Assembly (NCBI RefSeq): GCF_018613535.1
Contig: NZ_JAGGQB010000015.1
Coordinates: 27,603 to 91,602 of the forward strand
Reading direction: 5' to 3'
DNA length: 64,000 bases
Source of the DNA: Bacillus sp. ISL-51
Lineage (GTDB): Bacteria; Bacillota; Bacilli; Bacillales; Bacillaceae
Under the pieces are notes generated by a model. The model was given only the letters and a program-made list of their open reading frames with translations. It ran no database searches and was not told where the DNA came from. Below, in pieces: positions 17,565 through 27,023 of this stretch (position 1 is the first letter of the stretch; the number at the start of each line of letters is the position of its first letter). Both the position numbers and the translations under genes were made by a program.

Positions 17565-17951
17565 ATGCATTCGTTTGAAATCGGCACAATCGTAAAAGGA
17601 TTTTATAAAACAGGAGCATACATAGGAGAAGTGACAGACGTCAGGCCTAATCACTATTTAGTGAAAATCAAAGCTGTACTGACGCATCCCGCTCAAGGAG
17701 ATCTCCATCATCCGAAGCAGGCGGACGTTCCTTTTTTCCATGAAAGAAGAGCGCTCGCATTCGGTGAGCAGACAAACATACCGCATCAGATGGTCAAACC
17801 GTTTGACGGCGAGGTGCCGGATTATACGGCATCATTGAAGGAAGCGGCTGCCCGGCTGAAAGATCAGCTCACAAAAGACGATTCGGAGTGGGCGAAGCGT
17901 TCGCTAGCCAATTTGGCCGCACTGGAGAGTGAATATTTCAAAAGACCGTAA
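17565..17951 (+). CDS. kapB: KinB-activating lipoprotein-like protein KapB
   Basis: 128 residues, same length as B. subtilis KapB, which is required for KinB signalling into the Spo0 phosphorelay. SH3-like beta fold (FEIGTIVKGFYKTGAYIGEVTDV). Despite the usual name of the product, no signal peptide or lipobox is visible. Start ATG at 17565 follows GAGAGGTGAGGGCT. It lies 44 bp after kinB on the same strand. KapB is intact although its partner kinase is frameshifted. Confidence 0.9.
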   Translation: MHSFEIGTIVKGFYKTGAYIGEVTDVRPNHYLVKIKAVLTHPAQGDLHHPKQADVPFFHERRALAFGEQTNIPHQMVKPFDGEVPDYTASLKEAAARLKDQLTKDDSEWAKRSLANLAALESEYFKRP

Positions 17952-17977
17952 CCCAGTCAGCCTGATTGGGTTTTTTT
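17949..17977 (+). terminator. kapB terminator
   Basis: AACCCAGTCAG / CTGATTGGGTT stem followed by T7, located between convergent kapB and kapD. Confidence 0.82.
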
Positions 17978-18593
17978 ATGTGGCCCGGCGAAACAGCTCA
18001 GTCAAGTCAACACGATCGCCGATTGTCGGAGGCTTCGGCTTTTCAAGGTATTGTTTATCCCGTTCGACAAGCTTAAATAACTTGTATGTGGTCCGAGCGT
18101 CGTCCAGCGCTTTATGATGCGTGCCCGTTCCCTTATCGCCATACTCCTCGGCTGCTTTCCACAGGCCCGTCAGCGTCCTGTCGCCGAAAAAGTTTTTATA
18201 TTCAAGGGACAAATCCCGAAGTTCGCCTTTAAACGGAAAGGGAATATGGTTAAACATGCAGTTTTGCTTCAGTACTTTCATATCCATATTGCCCCAGGTC
18301 ACAATGGTACAATTTTTCTCAGGATCAAGCTCATTCAATTTGCGGATGAATTCTTCAAATGTAATCCCGCTGTCGACTTCCTTTTGGCTGATGTTTAAAA
18401 AGGTTTTGCATCGCTTCGTCAGCTTCGGAAATTTTTTCGGTTTAATATAACTTGAAAACGTTTCAGCCACTTCATCATTTACCGTTTTGACAATCCCCGC
18501 CTCAATAATTTCCGGGAAGAAATTTTGCGGACTGTATTTGCCGTCCGGCATTGTAAATTCGAAATCAATAATAAGTAAACCGCGCTGATCCAC
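17976..18593 (-). CDS. kapD: KinA-pathway sporulation inhibitor KapD (DEDDh exonuclease fold)
   Basis: 205 residues with a DEDDh 3'-5' exonuclease domain: DFEFT (acidic pair) near residue 10, TWGNMDMKVLK at ~100, and the late THHKALDDARTTYKLF (His...Asp) at ~165. In B. subtilis KapD blocks the KinA/KinB route to sporulation when overproduced. GTG start with AGGTG upstream. Convergent with kapB and divergent from yuxJ. Confidence 0.9.
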   Translation of the reverse strand: MDQRGLLIIDFEFTMPDGKYSPQNFFPEIIEAGIVKTVNDEVAETFSSYIKPKKFPKLTKRCKTFLNISQKEVDSGITFEEFIRKLNELDPEKNCTIVTWGNMDMKVLKQNCMFNHIPFPFKGELRDLSLEYKNFFGDRTLTGLWKAAEEYGDKGTGTHHKALDDARTTYKLFKLVERDKQYLEKPKPPTIGDRVDLTELFRRAT

Positions 18594-18764
18594 TTTTTAC
18601 ACCTGCCTTTCCTCCGATCAAAAATGATATTTTATGATAGTATATCAATTACTCTTCTGAAACTTTCTCCTTTTTCTAAAAATAATGAATTTTCCTATAT
18701 TAACATTGAAAATACAAATCTATATACTTTAATTAGACACACGAAAAGTAAAGAAGGTGATGTT

Positions 18765-19973
18765 ATTTCTGTCCGCAAGAAAAACTTCGTCATCATTTGG
18801 CTCGCGAACTTTTTTGTTTCCGCCAGCACGACGATGATTGTTCCGTTTCTTTCTTTATATATTGAAACAATCAGCCCCCACCCCGGCGGGTATGTGCAGA
18901 GATGGAGCGGTTATGTGTTCGGCGTCACGTTTTTAATGGCATTTATCGTTTCCCCGTTTTGGGGGCGGTTCGGCGATAAACGCGGCTACAAAAAAATCCT
19001 TCTGATTACCGGGACCGGAATTGCCGTCAGCATTTTACTGATGGGGTTTGTGACCTCGGTTCATCAGCTGTTTTTCCTTCGGATGCTCATGGGCCTAGTG
19101 ACCGGGTTTATTCCGACCTCGCTTGCTATGATTTCCGCGCAGACACCGAAACAGACTGCGGGGAAAACACTCGGCACCCTGCAGATGGGGCAGGTATCGG
19201 GAACTTTATTCGGACCGCTTTTAGGCGGATTGCTCGCTGACAGCTTCGGCTTTACGTATACTTTTTTTATTACGTCATTTGTGATTTTTTCATCCGTGCT
19301 TCTCGTCTTATTTAAGGTAAACGAACAGCCGCTCGGCGAGAAAAAGGATAAACAGAAAACATATTCACGTAAGCAGGTGCTCTCCTACATTTTTCACCAG
19401 CCCGCGCTTTTGGTGATGATGGTGCTGACCATGCTCGTGCAAACCGGCAATTTCAGCATCCAGCCGCTGCTCGCTTTATATGTAAATGAGCTGCACGGGC
19501 CTGTGAATTTAGCCTTTTTCTCCGGCATGGCGTTTTCAGCCACCGGACTTGGGAGTTTATTGCTGGCGCGAAAATGGGGAGACTTGGGTGACCGCTTCGG
19601 CCACCGCCGTATTTTAATTGTGCTTTTGACGGCCGCGGCCGTGTTTTTCATTCCGCAGGCGCTTGCCTCCTCCCTTTCCATGCTTCTTGTGTTCAGGTTT
19701 CTCTTCGGCCTGGTGATGGGCGGCACGCTTCCTTGTATTACGGCTTCCATCCGCGTTCAGGCTCCCGGCAGCATTCAAGGAGAGGTCCTCGGCTACAACG
19801 TCAGCTTTCGTTTTCTCGGAAATGTGCTCGGCCCTCTGCTTGGCGGCGTCGTATCGAGCAGTTTCTCCATATCGGCCGCCTTTTACGTCACGGCGTTTCT
19901 CTTTTTAGCGGGCGCCGGCCTTTTATGGCTGACGGAGCGAATGCAAAAGGAGTCAGCGGCAAATGCAGGCTGA
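18765..19973 (+). CDS. yuxJ: MFS multidrug-type efflux transporter YuxJ
   Basis: About 402 residues, 12 transmembrane helices, DHA1 major facilitator family: loop 2-3 motif GRFGDKRGYKK, a repeat of it in the second half (LARKWGDLGDRFGHRR), and a motif C-like GPLLGG twice. Predicted drug/H+ antiporter; substrate unknown. The start is problematic: a near-perfect AAAGAAGGTGAT precedes an in-frame ATT (18765) by 7 nt, with no ATG, GTG or TTG in frame until inside helix 1. The open frame extends upstream to an ATG at 18624 through AT-rich promoter-like DNA with no ribosome site. Either ATT is used or a base is missing near the start. Confidence 0.8.
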   Translation: MSVRKKNFVIIWLANFFVSASTTMIVPFLSLYIETISPHPGGYVQRWSGYVFGVTFLMAFIVSPFWGRFGDKRGYKKILLITGTGIAVSILLMGFVTSVHQLFFLRMLMGLVTGFIPTSLAMISAQTPKQTAGKTLGTLQMGQVSGTLFGPLLGGLLADSFGFTYTFFITSFVIFSSVLLVLFKVNEQPLGEKKDKQKTYSRKQVLSYIFHQPALLVMMVLTMLVQTGNFSIQPLLALYVNELHGPVNLAFFSGMAFSATGLGSLLLARKWGDLGDRFGHRRILIVLLTAAAVFFIPQALASSLSMLLVFRFLFGLVMGGTLPCITASIRVQAPGSIQGEVLGYNVSFRFLGNVLGPLLGGVVSSSFSISAAFYVTAFLFLAGAGLLWLTERMQKESAANAG

Positions 19974-20063
19974 TCTCTTCGCAATTGAGGAATCTTCTAA
20001 ATTTAACCTTCTCGTACACTCAAAAGAATGATACGATATGGCTAGAAATTAGGAGAAAAGAGA

Positions 20064-21938
20064 GTGACCATGGTACGTAAAATAATCGGATGGATTTTGC
20101 TGCTTGGCATTATCCCGTTGTTTGCATTTACAGTTATTGCTTCCGGCAAAGAGGTAAAAGAAATCAAGCCTTTGGATCAGGTGCTTGATAAACATATTGA
20201 TTTAAAAGATATCAGCCTGGTTCAAAACAGTTACATGTATGACAGAGACGGAAGTCTTGTTTCTGAAATTGTCAGTGATCACGAGAACCGCGTCATCGTG
20301 CCCTTTCGAAACATCCCAAATGAGGTTAAACAGCTGTTTTTAACCTCTGAAGACCGTCATTTCTATGAGCACAAAGGGTTTGACTTTATGGGAATGGTCA
20401 GGGCTGCCGCGTCCAATTTCAAGGATCACAAAATTGACCAGGGCGCCAGCACCATCACCCAGCAGCTGGCAAGGAATGTGTATTTGAGCCATGAACGCAC
20501 CTTCAGCCGCAAACTGACGGAGCTTGCCTATTCCTATCAGCTGGAGAAGAAGTATAGCAAAGATGAGATTTTAGAAGGCTACTTAAATACGATTTATTTT
20601 AATAACGGAGTATACGGCGTCGGCTCGGCGGCCCAATTTTATTTCAGCAAGCCGCTGAAATCTCTCACTCTGGGAGAAATGGCTTTTATTTGCGCAATCC
20701 CTAATAACCCTACATTATATGATCCTCTCAAGCATTTTGACTACACGAAAAAACGACAAGTCCGCTTGCTTAACGGGTTAAAACAGGCAGGGGTTATTTC
20801 CGGCAAACAGCTGAAAAAAGCCAAAAATGAACACATTACACTCGATATTAACGAAAAAACAAATAAATATCCGGACTATGTTTCCTATGTAAATGATGAA
20901 TTCACACAGCTCGTCTCTTCATCTGAAGGCTATGATAAACGGCTGGCGAAAGCATCCGGAAAAGCCAAACAAAAAATACAGAATGAGCTTTCTGCAAGAG
21001 TCAGCACGCTGTTAAAAGACGGAGTGAAGATTTATACGGCGCTTAATCCATACATGCAAAATCAAGTCGTTGCGCAAATGAATCAAAATCTTCCATATGC
21101 AGGCGTACAGGGCGGAGCGGCCGTGATTAATCACCAAACGCACCAAATCATCGCCCTCTCAGGCGGTAAAGATTATCATAAATATGATTTCAACCGCGCT
21201 TATCAGGCCTACAGACAGCCGGGTTCATCGATTAAGCCGCTCCTTGATTACGGGCCTTACATTGAACAAACAGGCGCCACGGCGGGCAGCACGATTGACG
21301 CGAGCAAGTTTTGCAGCAAAGATTATTGCCCGCAAAACTACAACAACCGCACGTACGGCACGGTAAGCTTAGAAACGGCGTTTAAATACTCGTATAACAC
21401 ACCGGCCATCAGAATCATGGACCGTGTGGGCGTCAATAAGGCTTTCAGCTATCTTGAACCGTTTCATTTCGCTAAGCTTGTCAGCGCGGATTACCGTCTG
21501 CCGGCAGCGCTCGGCGGGTTTACGAACGGCATGACGCCGCTCGAAATGACAAATGCGTACACGACATTCGGCAGCAGCGGCAGCTATACGCCGAGTCACG
21601 CGATTACTAAAGTGACCGATTTAAAAGGAAAAACGATTTTGAAATGGAAAGACCAGCCAACACAAATTTTCAGCGTGCGCACCAACATGCAGATCAAGAA
21701 AATGATGTCCGCCGTCGTCAAAAGCGGAACAGGAAAAAAAGCGAACTTTAAAGCCCCGTATGTCGGCGGAAAATCAGGTACATCAAATGATTATCACGAT
21801 ATGTGGTTCGTCGGTCTGACGGATTCATATACGATGGGGGTATGGGTCGGCAAGGATACGCCGTCAAGCGTTGAATATCTACATGATGCCAGCCCACAGC
21901 TTTCCATCTGGAAAAATACGCTGCAAGCAGCCTATTAA
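20064..21938 (+). CDS. pbpD: Penicillin-binding protein 4 (class A PBP)
   Basis: 624 residues, identical in length to B. subtilis PbpD. One N-terminal membrane anchor (~7-27), glycosyltransferase family 51 domain (EDRHFYEHKGFDFMG with the catalytic Glu, QGASTITQQLARN), then the transpeptidase domain with S388xxK391 (PGSSIKP), SYN in YSYNTPAIR and KSGTS late. Bifunctional cell-wall polymerase/cross-linker on the outer membrane face. GTG at 20064 with AGGAG 8 nt upstream is preferred to ATG two codons on. Confidence 0.95.
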   Translation: MTMVRKIIGWILLLGIIPLFAFTVIASGKEVKEIKPLDQVLDKHIDLKDISLVQNSYMYDRDGSLVSEIVSDHENRVIVPFRNIPNEVKQLFLTSEDRHFYEHKGFDFMGMVRAAASNFKDHKIDQGASTITQQLARNVYLSHERTFSRKLTELAYSYQLEKKYSKDEILEGYLNTIYFNNGVYGVGSAAQFYFSKPLKSLTLGEMAFICAIPNNPTLYDPLKHFDYTKKRQVRLLNGLKQAGVISGKQLKKAKNEHITLDINEKTNKYPDYVSYVNDEFTQLVSSSEGYDKRLAKASGKAKQKIQNELSARVSTLLKDGVKIYTALNPYMQNQVVAQMNQNLPYAGVQGGAAVINHQTHQIIALSGGKDYHKYDFNRAYQAYRQPGSSIKPLLDYGPYIEQTGATAGSTIDASKFCSKDYCPQNYNNRTYGTVSLETAFKYSYNTPAIRIMDRVGVNKAFSYLEPFHFAKLVSADYRLPAALGGFTNGMTPLEMTNAYTTFGSSGSYTPSHAITKVTDLKGKTILKWKDQPTQIFSVRTNMQIKKMMSAVVKSGTGKKANFKAPYVGGKSGTSNDYHDMWFVGLTDSYTMGVWVGKDTPSSVEYLHDASPQLSIWKNTLQAAY

Positions 21939-21957
21939 AAAACGGAGGGGATCTGCC

Positions 21958-22371
21958 TTGAAACCAGCTCATCTTCCGAACCGCGTGCTTTTGTTTGACG
22001 GCGTCTGCAACCTATGCAACGGCGCCGTTCAATTCATCATTAAACGCGACCCGGACGGTCTGATCTCATTTGCTTCACTGCAATCAGATACCGCTCAGGA
22101 GCTTCTGGCATCACAAGGACTTCCAACAGAGCATTTTGACAGCATGGTCTTTATAGAAAACGGGCAAATCTACAGGAAATCAGCAGCCGTATTAAAAGTC
22201 TCCCGCCATTTGCGCGGAGCCTGGCGGCTGTCAGCGGTTTTTTTCGCAGTGCCCCGTCCCCTCAGGGATATGGTGTATTCTGTCATTGCCCGCAGCCGTT
22301 ACAAATGGTTCGGAAAAAGGGAAGCATGCATGCTCCCCTCCCCTGACATCAAAAACAGATTTCTGTCTTAA
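21958..22371 (+). CDS. yuxK: DCC-family thiol-disulfide oxidoreductase-like protein YuxK
   Basis: 137-residue DCC (DUF393) family protein named after FDGVCNLCNG (Asp-x-x-Cys-x-x-Cys) at residues ~12-21, likely a thioredoxin-like fold. TTG at 21958 is the start: CGGAGGGG sits 7 nt upstream and the length equals B. subtilis YuxK. 19 bp downstream of pbpD, so probably cotranscribed. Function unknown. Confidence 0.85.
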   Translation: MKPAHLPNRVLLFDGVCNLCNGAVQFIIKRDPDGLISFASLQSDTAQELLASQGLPTEHFDSMVFIENGQIYRKSAAVLKVSRHLRGAWRLSAVFFAVPRPLRDMVYSVIARSRYKWFGKREACMLPSPDIKNRFLS

Positions 22372-22374
22372 CGC

Positions 22375-22408
22375 AAAAATGGCTAGCTTACACAGGTAAG
22401 CTAGCCAT
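22375..22408 (-). terminator. yufK terminator containing its stop codon
   Basis: Perfect 12-bp stem ATGGCTAGCTTA (22379-22390) / TAAGCTAGCCAT (22397-22408); T5 tail on the minus strand. The last codons and stop of yufK form the hairpin. Confidence 0.85.
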
Positions 22409-22945
22409 TATGCTATTATAAAGCTTGATAAAGATGTACAAAATACCGATAACAAAGGTAAACCAAAACAAGATCTCCAGCAAGATAAATCCGATTAAAG
22501 AGACGATGGAGAGTGTTGCATAGATTCTATATACCATAAAAATCAAATACACAAGAGTGACGGCTGCAAAAAGCGCCGCAATCCAAAAAACATTTTGTAC
22601 AAGCGCAAAGGAAAGAATTCCTCCGCCTACATAAATTAAAGAGCCTAATCTGATTTTTTTCAAATTATCCCCTTCAGGGTCATTTGTGAAAAACAAAAGA
22701 GACAGCTCTGTCACAGTGTTTGCAATCAGCTTTAAAGCGGAAAAAACCATAAAATATACAAGGGCGAACGCTGCGAAAAGCGCCAGTCTGATCCCTTTCT
22801 CAGAGAAATAATCAAGCATTCCCTGATACATGCCGAGCGTTTGAAGCAGCTTCATGGCATAAAGCGAAGTAGAAATGGATAATGACGAACTAAAAAGCAG
22901 AATCGCGACGAGAGGAAAATACCCCGTCCAATAAGTATTTTTCAT
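22388..22945 (-). CDS. yufK: Putative membrane protein YufK
   Basis: 185 residues, same length as B. subtilis YufK. Five hydrophobic segments (about 8-28, 52-72, 100-118, 122-140, 148-175). No recognisable catalytic or transport motif. AAAGGGAC precedes the ATG. Divergent from malK; function unknown. Confidence 0.8.
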   Translation of the reverse strand: MKNTYWTGYFPLVAILLFSSSLSISTSLYAMKLLQTLGMYQGMLDYFSEKGIRLALFAAFALVYFMVFSALKLIANTVTELSLLFFTNDPEGDNLKKIRLGSLIYVGGGILSFALVQNVFWIAALFAAVTLVYLIFMVYRIYATLSIVSLIGFILLEILFWFTFVIGILYIFIKLYNSIMASLPV

Positions 22946-23119
22946 ATAAAAAGTCCCTTTCTGTAATCTACCTCACTTATTATGGAGGACTTAAAACACA
23001 TTGACAAGATAAAATATTCCATTTTTCCTCACTTTTACGAAATAAGCGCCCGATCTTCACAAACCGGCTTTTTCGGAGTAAAGTAGAACGCGGGAATGAT
23101 AAACGTAAGGAAGGCTGTT

Positions 23120-24721
23120 ATGAAAAAAACTTTAAAACTGCAAACCAGATTAACGATATTCGTCTGCATTGTCGTCCTCATTGCACTTTGTATCACTTTT
23201 TTCACCATCAGCGTCCAGACCGCAAACCGCGTGAAGGAAGAAGAACGAGCGACCGCTTTAAGAACCGCGCAATTGGTTGCTGAAACACCCAGCGTCGCAC
23301 GATCATTAGAGACAAAAAAAGGGCTTAAAGAGCTGGAGAATTTTACATTAGACGTCCAGCATACGACAGGAACCGAATTTGTTGTCGTGATGGATATGAA
23401 TCGCATTCGCCTCACCCACCCCAATCCGAATAAAATCGGAAAACAATTCACGGGCGGAGATGAAGAGCCCGCGATCCGCGGACACGTCCATACGAGCACA
23501 GCGGCAGGAACTCTCGGCAAATCAATGAGAGCGTTCGTTCCGGTTTACGGGAAAGATAAAAAACAGGTCGGGGTCGTTTCCGTCGGTATTTCTCTGAATA
23601 AAATACAAGAAGTTGTCAGTCAGAGTTTAAGACCGCTCTACTTCATTATCTGCGTCAGTATTTTTGTCGGCATCCTGGGAGCCGTTATTGTCGCCCGCAC
23701 CGTCAAAAACATTATGTACGGGCTGGAGCCTTATGAAATCGCCACCCTGCTTGAGGAACGGAGCGCTATGCTCGAATCGACAAAAGAAGGCATCCTGGCG
23801 GTTGACGCGCATGGAAAAATTAAGCTTGCCAATGCCGAAGCAAAGCGTTTGTTTATTAAAATGGGTATTCCGACTAATCCGGTCGATCAAGATGTGAACG
23901 ATATTTTGCCGAAAAGCCGGCTGAAGCAGGTCATTGAAACGAAAAAACCGCTTCAGGACAGGGATATCCGTATTAACGGACTGGAACTGGTCTTTAATGA
24001 GGTCCCCATCCATCTTAAAGGACAAACTGTCGGAGCGATCGCCACCTTCAGAGACAAAACGGAGGTCAAGCATTTAGCAGAACAGCTTTCGGGTGTTAAA
24101 ATGTATGCAAACGCCTTAAGGGCCCAGTCACACGAATTCATGAATAAGCTTCATGTCATTTTAGGCCTCGTGCAGTTAAAAGAATATGACGATCTCGGTA
24201 CTTATATTAAAGACATCGCGATTCAGCAGAAGACAGAAACAAGCGAAATTATAAATGACGTCAAAAGCCCGGTTCTTGCAGGCTTTCTCTTAGGAAAACA
24301 AAGCTACATACGCGAACAGGGCGCCGATCTGGACATTCAGCTGAACGGTATTATACCGAATGCGGCAGATCCCGCCGTCATTCACGAGCTCATTACGATT
24401 ATCGGAAATCTTTTAAACAACGCCCTTGACGCAGTGGCGCAGATGCCGAAGAAAAACATTACGTTTTCAATGCGGTTCCAAGAACGTCAGCTTGATATTG
24501 ACATTACGGATACGGGGGCCGGAATGTCCGCTGAGGATCAAGCCCACATTTTCGAACAAGGTTATTCCACAAAAGGAATAAACCGGGGGTTCGGTCTTTA
24601 TTTTACCCAGCAAAGCGCAGAAAATTTAAAAGGCCATATGATTGTGACAAGTGAAAAGAATGAAGGAACTACTTTCAGTCTTCGCATTCCGTATGAACCG
24701 AAGGAGGAAAATGATGATTAA
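23120..24721 (+). CDS. malK: Malate-sensing histidine kinase MalK
   Basis: 533 residues, CitA/DcuS-type sensor kinase and exactly the length of B. subtilis MalK (YufL). N-terminal helix, extracytoplasmic PAS-like (sCACHE) ligand domain (~35-165) with the family pattern [11 protein letters not shown], second helix (~172-192), cytoplasmic PAS, H-box [17 protein letters not shown], and HATPase motifs [26 protein letters not shown]. Senses extracellular malate in B. subtilis and phosphorylates MalR. Start at 23120 has AAGGAAGG upstream. Confidence 0.92.
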   Translation: MKKTLKLQTRLTIFVCIVVLIALCITFFTISVQTANRVKEEERATALRTAQLVAETPSVARSLETKKGLKELENFTLDVQHTTGTEFVVVMDMNRIRLTHPNPNKIGKQFTGGDEEPAIRGHVHTSTAAGTLGKSMRAFVPVYGKDKKQVGVVSVGISLNKIQEVVSQSLRPLYFIICVSIFVGILGAVIVARTVKNIMYGLEPYEIATLLEERSAMLESTKEGILAVDAHGKIKLANAEAKRLFIKMGIPTNPVDQDVNDILPKSRLKQVIETKKPLQDRDIRINGLELVFNEVPIHLKGQTVGAIATFRDKTEVKHLAEQLSGVKMYANALRAQSHEFMNKLHVILGLVQLKEYDDLGTYIKDIAIQQKTETSEIINDVKSPVLAGFLLGKQSYIREQGADLDIQLNGIIPNAADPAVIHELITIIGNLLNNALDAVAQMPKKNITFSMRFQERQLDIDITDTGAGMSAEDQAHIFEQGYSTKGINRGFGLYFTQQSAENLKGHMIVTSEKNEGTTFSLRIPYEPKEENDD

Positions 24722-25421
24722 TGTACTCATAGTTGAAGACGACCCCATGGTGGGTGAATTAAATAAACGCTATCTCAGCCAAATCGAAGGCTTCCAGTTG
24801 AAAGGCATCGCCTCATCCTTTCAAAGCGCGCTGCATGTTTTAGGCGAGCATCATATCGATCTGATACTTCTTGATATTTACATGCCGGGGAAAAACGGAC
24901 TGGAGCTTTTGACTGAAATCCGCAAGCAGAACGAATCGGTTGATGTCATCGTCATTTCGGCGGCAAGCGAGCTTGATGTCATCAAAAAGACCCTTCGGTA
25001 CGGCGCCGTCGATTATTTAATCAAGCCGTTTGAATTTGACCGCTTCCAGACCGCCCTTTCCGACTACAGACGGAAGCAAAAGGTGTATCAGTCACACAGA
25101 AGCATGACACAGAAGGAATTGGATGCGGAGCTGTTCCAAAAGAAAGAAGCGACAGAAAAAGTTCATCTTCCGAAGGGATTGACAAAGAGCACGCTGAAAC
25201 TCATTTGGGCGAGCATAGAATCATTCGGCGACAGCTCCTTTACCACTGAGGATCTCGCCAAACATACAGAAATTTCCCAAGTGTCCATCCGAAAGTACCT
25301 GAAGTTTCTCGAAGACATTCAAGTGCTGAACGTAGAAATGGCCTACGGCACGATCGGCAGACCCGTTTTTCAATACAATATCAATACCGGCAATGTCAGC
25401 AGCATAAAGCAATATTTTTAA
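24714..25421 (+). CDS. malR: Malate-responsive regulator MalR
   Basis: 235 residues. CheY-like receiver (D54 in [11 protein letters not shown]), linker, and C-terminal helix-turn-helix of the DcuR/CitB type ([24 protein letters not shown]). ATG at 24714 (GGAGG upstream, overlapping the last codons of malK) is preferred over ATG at 24711. Known targets in B. subtilis are maeN and the malic enzyme gene maeA/ywkA; maeN is not at its usual place in this window. Confidence 0.92.
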   Translation: MINVLIVEDDPMVGELNKRYLSQIEGFQLKGIASSFQSALHVLGEHHIDLILLDIYMPGKNGLELLTEIRKQNESVDVIVISAASELDVIKKTLRYGAVDYLIKPFEFDRFQTALSDYRRKQKVYQSHRSMTQKELDAELFQKKEATEKVHLPKGLTKSTLKLIWASIESFGDSSFTTEDLAKHTEISQVSIRKYLKFLEDIQVLNVEMAYGTIGRPVFQYNINTGNVSSIKQYF

Positions 25422-25426
25422 TATCC

Positions 25427-25459
25427 AAAGCACTGTTCAAATGGGAACAGTGCTTTTTT
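25427..25459 (+). terminator. malR terminator
   Basis: AAAGCACTGTTC (25427-25438) / GAACAGTGCTTT (25445-25456) with T-rich tail. Confidence 0.9.
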
Positions 25460-25644
25460 ACTGTCATATCGTGTGACAAAAGGCTTGAGACCTCCCTTTT
25501 ATATGCTATATAAGAATAATGACTGATCTTCATCGCCTATTTTTTATCCAGCTGAGGAAGGCGGTTCATAAAATTGATATTTTTTAAAAAATAGCAAATT
25601 TCTATTTATTTATGGCGGGTAAAATGATAAATTATGATTGGTTA

Positions 25645-25790
25645 GCTGATCTTTTCGGATAAGCCATAAGTCCCGAACCTTAATGAGAGCACTCGCGGCA
25701 GCGGGAAAAAGAGAAAAGTCTCATCATTATTATCAGAAAGTTTTTTCGATTCTGCATCCCGGTTCGGGGGCATAGGTCGGGCAGACTCAG
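25645..25790 (+). promoter_or_regulatory. Structured 5' leader of nupN, possible riboswitch or attenuator
   Basis: The 400-nt gap before nupN holds no gene but several pairable segments: hairpin GCTGATC (25645-25651)/GATAAGC (25658-25664); long-range stem CCCGAACC (25672-25679)/GGTTCGGG (25761-25768); inside it ATGAGA (25683-25688)/TCTCAT (25719-25724) and CTCGC (25692-25696)/GCGGG (25701-25705). A second copy, GGTCGGG (25775-25781), could pair with CCCGAACC instead, giving mutually exclusive folds. No T run follows, so control at translation is more likely than termination. I do not recognise the class; it lacks purine-riboswitch core motifs. Confidence 0.45.
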
Positions 25791-25822
25791 CATCAGCCAT
25801 ATTTTACAGGGGGGTTATATCT

Positions 25823-26899
25823 TTGAAAAAACGCAAAATCGGAATGGCGATGGCGCTCATTGCGGCAGCCGGAACCATATTAAGCGCATGCGGCTCAAGC
25901 GACAAAGCAAACGGCTCAGGCGGTGACAAAACATTTACCGTCGGGATGGTTACTGACATCGGCGGCGTCGATGACAAATCATTTAACCAGTCGGCTTGGG
26001 AAGGCATTCAGGCGTTCGGAAAAGACAACGGACTTGAAAAAGGCAAAAGCGGTTATGACTACCTTCAATCAAAATCAGATGCAGATTATACAACGAACTT
26101 AAATAAATTAGCGCGCGAGCACTTTGACCTGATTTACGGCGTCGGCTACTTAATGCAAGATTCAATCGGCGAAATTGCTGATCAGCGCAAAGACACGAAT
26201 TTTGCGATCATTGACGCCATTGTCAAAAAAGACAACGTAGCGAGCCTTACCTTTAAAGAGCAGGAGGGTTCATTCCTCGTCGGAGTGGCGGCCGCTTTAT
26301 CGAGCAAAACGGGAAAAGTCGGCTTTGTAGGCGGAATGGAGTCTGAATTAATCAAAAAATTTGAAATCGGCTTCCGCGCGGGTGTACAAGCTGCAAAGCC
26401 GAATGCGACAGTCGAAGTGAAATACGCGGGAGGATTTGACAAAGCAGACGTCGGTAAGGCTACGGCTGAAAGCATGTACAAATCCGGCGTTGACGTGATT
26501 TATCACGCGGCCGGCGCAACGGGAACAGGCGTCTTCACTGAAGCGAAGAACCTTAAAAAAGAAGACCCTAAACGGAGCGTGTGGGTCATCGGAGTTGATA
26601 AAGACCAGTACGCGGAAGGCCAAGTCGAAGGAACAAAAGACAACGTCACTCTGACATCAATGGTTAAAAAGGTGGACACGGCCGTTGAAGACTTGACGAA
26701 AAAAGCAAGCAGCGGCAAATTCCCCGGCGGAAAAACGTTAACATACGGTTTGGATCAAGATGCTGTCGGCATCTCCGACCACAAGGAAAATCTGTCTGAC
26801 GATGTCATCAAGGCAGTGAATGATTGGAAGAAAAAAATCACAGACGGGCTTAACATCCCTTCAACTGATAAAGTATTAAAAACCTTCAAAGCTGAGTAA
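25823..26899 (+). CDS. nupN: Guanosine ABC transporter binding lipoprotein NupN
   Basis: 358-residue BMP-family nucleoside-binding lipoprotein (formerly YufN). Signal peptide with lipobox ILSAC; mature protein begins [12 protein letters not shown]. Family motifs [17 protein letters not shown] and [11 protein letters not shown]. Extracellular substrate receptor of the NupNOPQ importer, described for guanosine in B. subtilis. TTG start at 25823 with GGGGGG upstream. First gene of nupNOPQ; hairpins after it probably raise its level relative to the rest. Confidence 0.92.
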   Translation: MKKRKIGMAMALIAAAGTILSACGSSDKANGSGGDKTFTVGMVTDIGGVDDKSFNQSAWEGIQAFGKDNGLEKGKSGYDYLQSKSDADYTTNLNKLAREHFDLIYGVGYLMQDSIGEIADQRKDTNFAIIDAIVKKDNVASLTFKEQEGSFLVGVAAALSSKTGKVGFVGGMESELIKKFEIGFRAGVQAAKPNATVEVKYAGGFDKADVGKATAESMYKSGVDVIYHAAGATGTGVFTEAKNLKKEDPKRSVWVIGVDKDQYAEGQVEGTKDNVTLTSMVKKVDTAVEDLTKKASSGKFPGGKTLTYGLDQDAVGISDHKENLSDDVIKAVNDWKKKITDGLNIPSTDKVLKTFKAE

Positions 26900-26945
26900 G
26901 GATCAGGGGGTTCTTGCCCCCTCTTTCTTAAAAGAGCGGTGAAGG

Positions 26946-26976
26946 AAAAGCTGCAGCTCTTGCAGCTTTTCTTTTG
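26946..26976 (+). terminator. Hairpin between nupN and nupO
   Basis: AAAAGCTGCA (26946-26955) / TGCAGCTTTT (26961-26970), loop GCTCT, tail CTTTTGC. An earlier small stem AGGGGG (26905-26910)/CCCCCT (26917-26922) precedes it. Fits partial termination after the binding-protein gene. Confidence 0.65.
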
Positions 26977-27023
26977 CCAGACTCTTTCTCACAAAGCATC
27001 TCTATAAAGGAGCGGTCAAATCG

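Noticed and set aside
18624..18764. N-terminal extension of yuxJ from ATG 18624
   Set aside because: The region is AT-rich, promoter-like, lacks a ribosome site and is unlike the start of MFS transporters.
25640..25790. Purine or T-box riboswitch before nupN
   Set aside because: I find neither the purine-riboswitch core (TATA...TAATATGG) nor the T-box sequence AGGGTGG; the leader was reported as unclassified.
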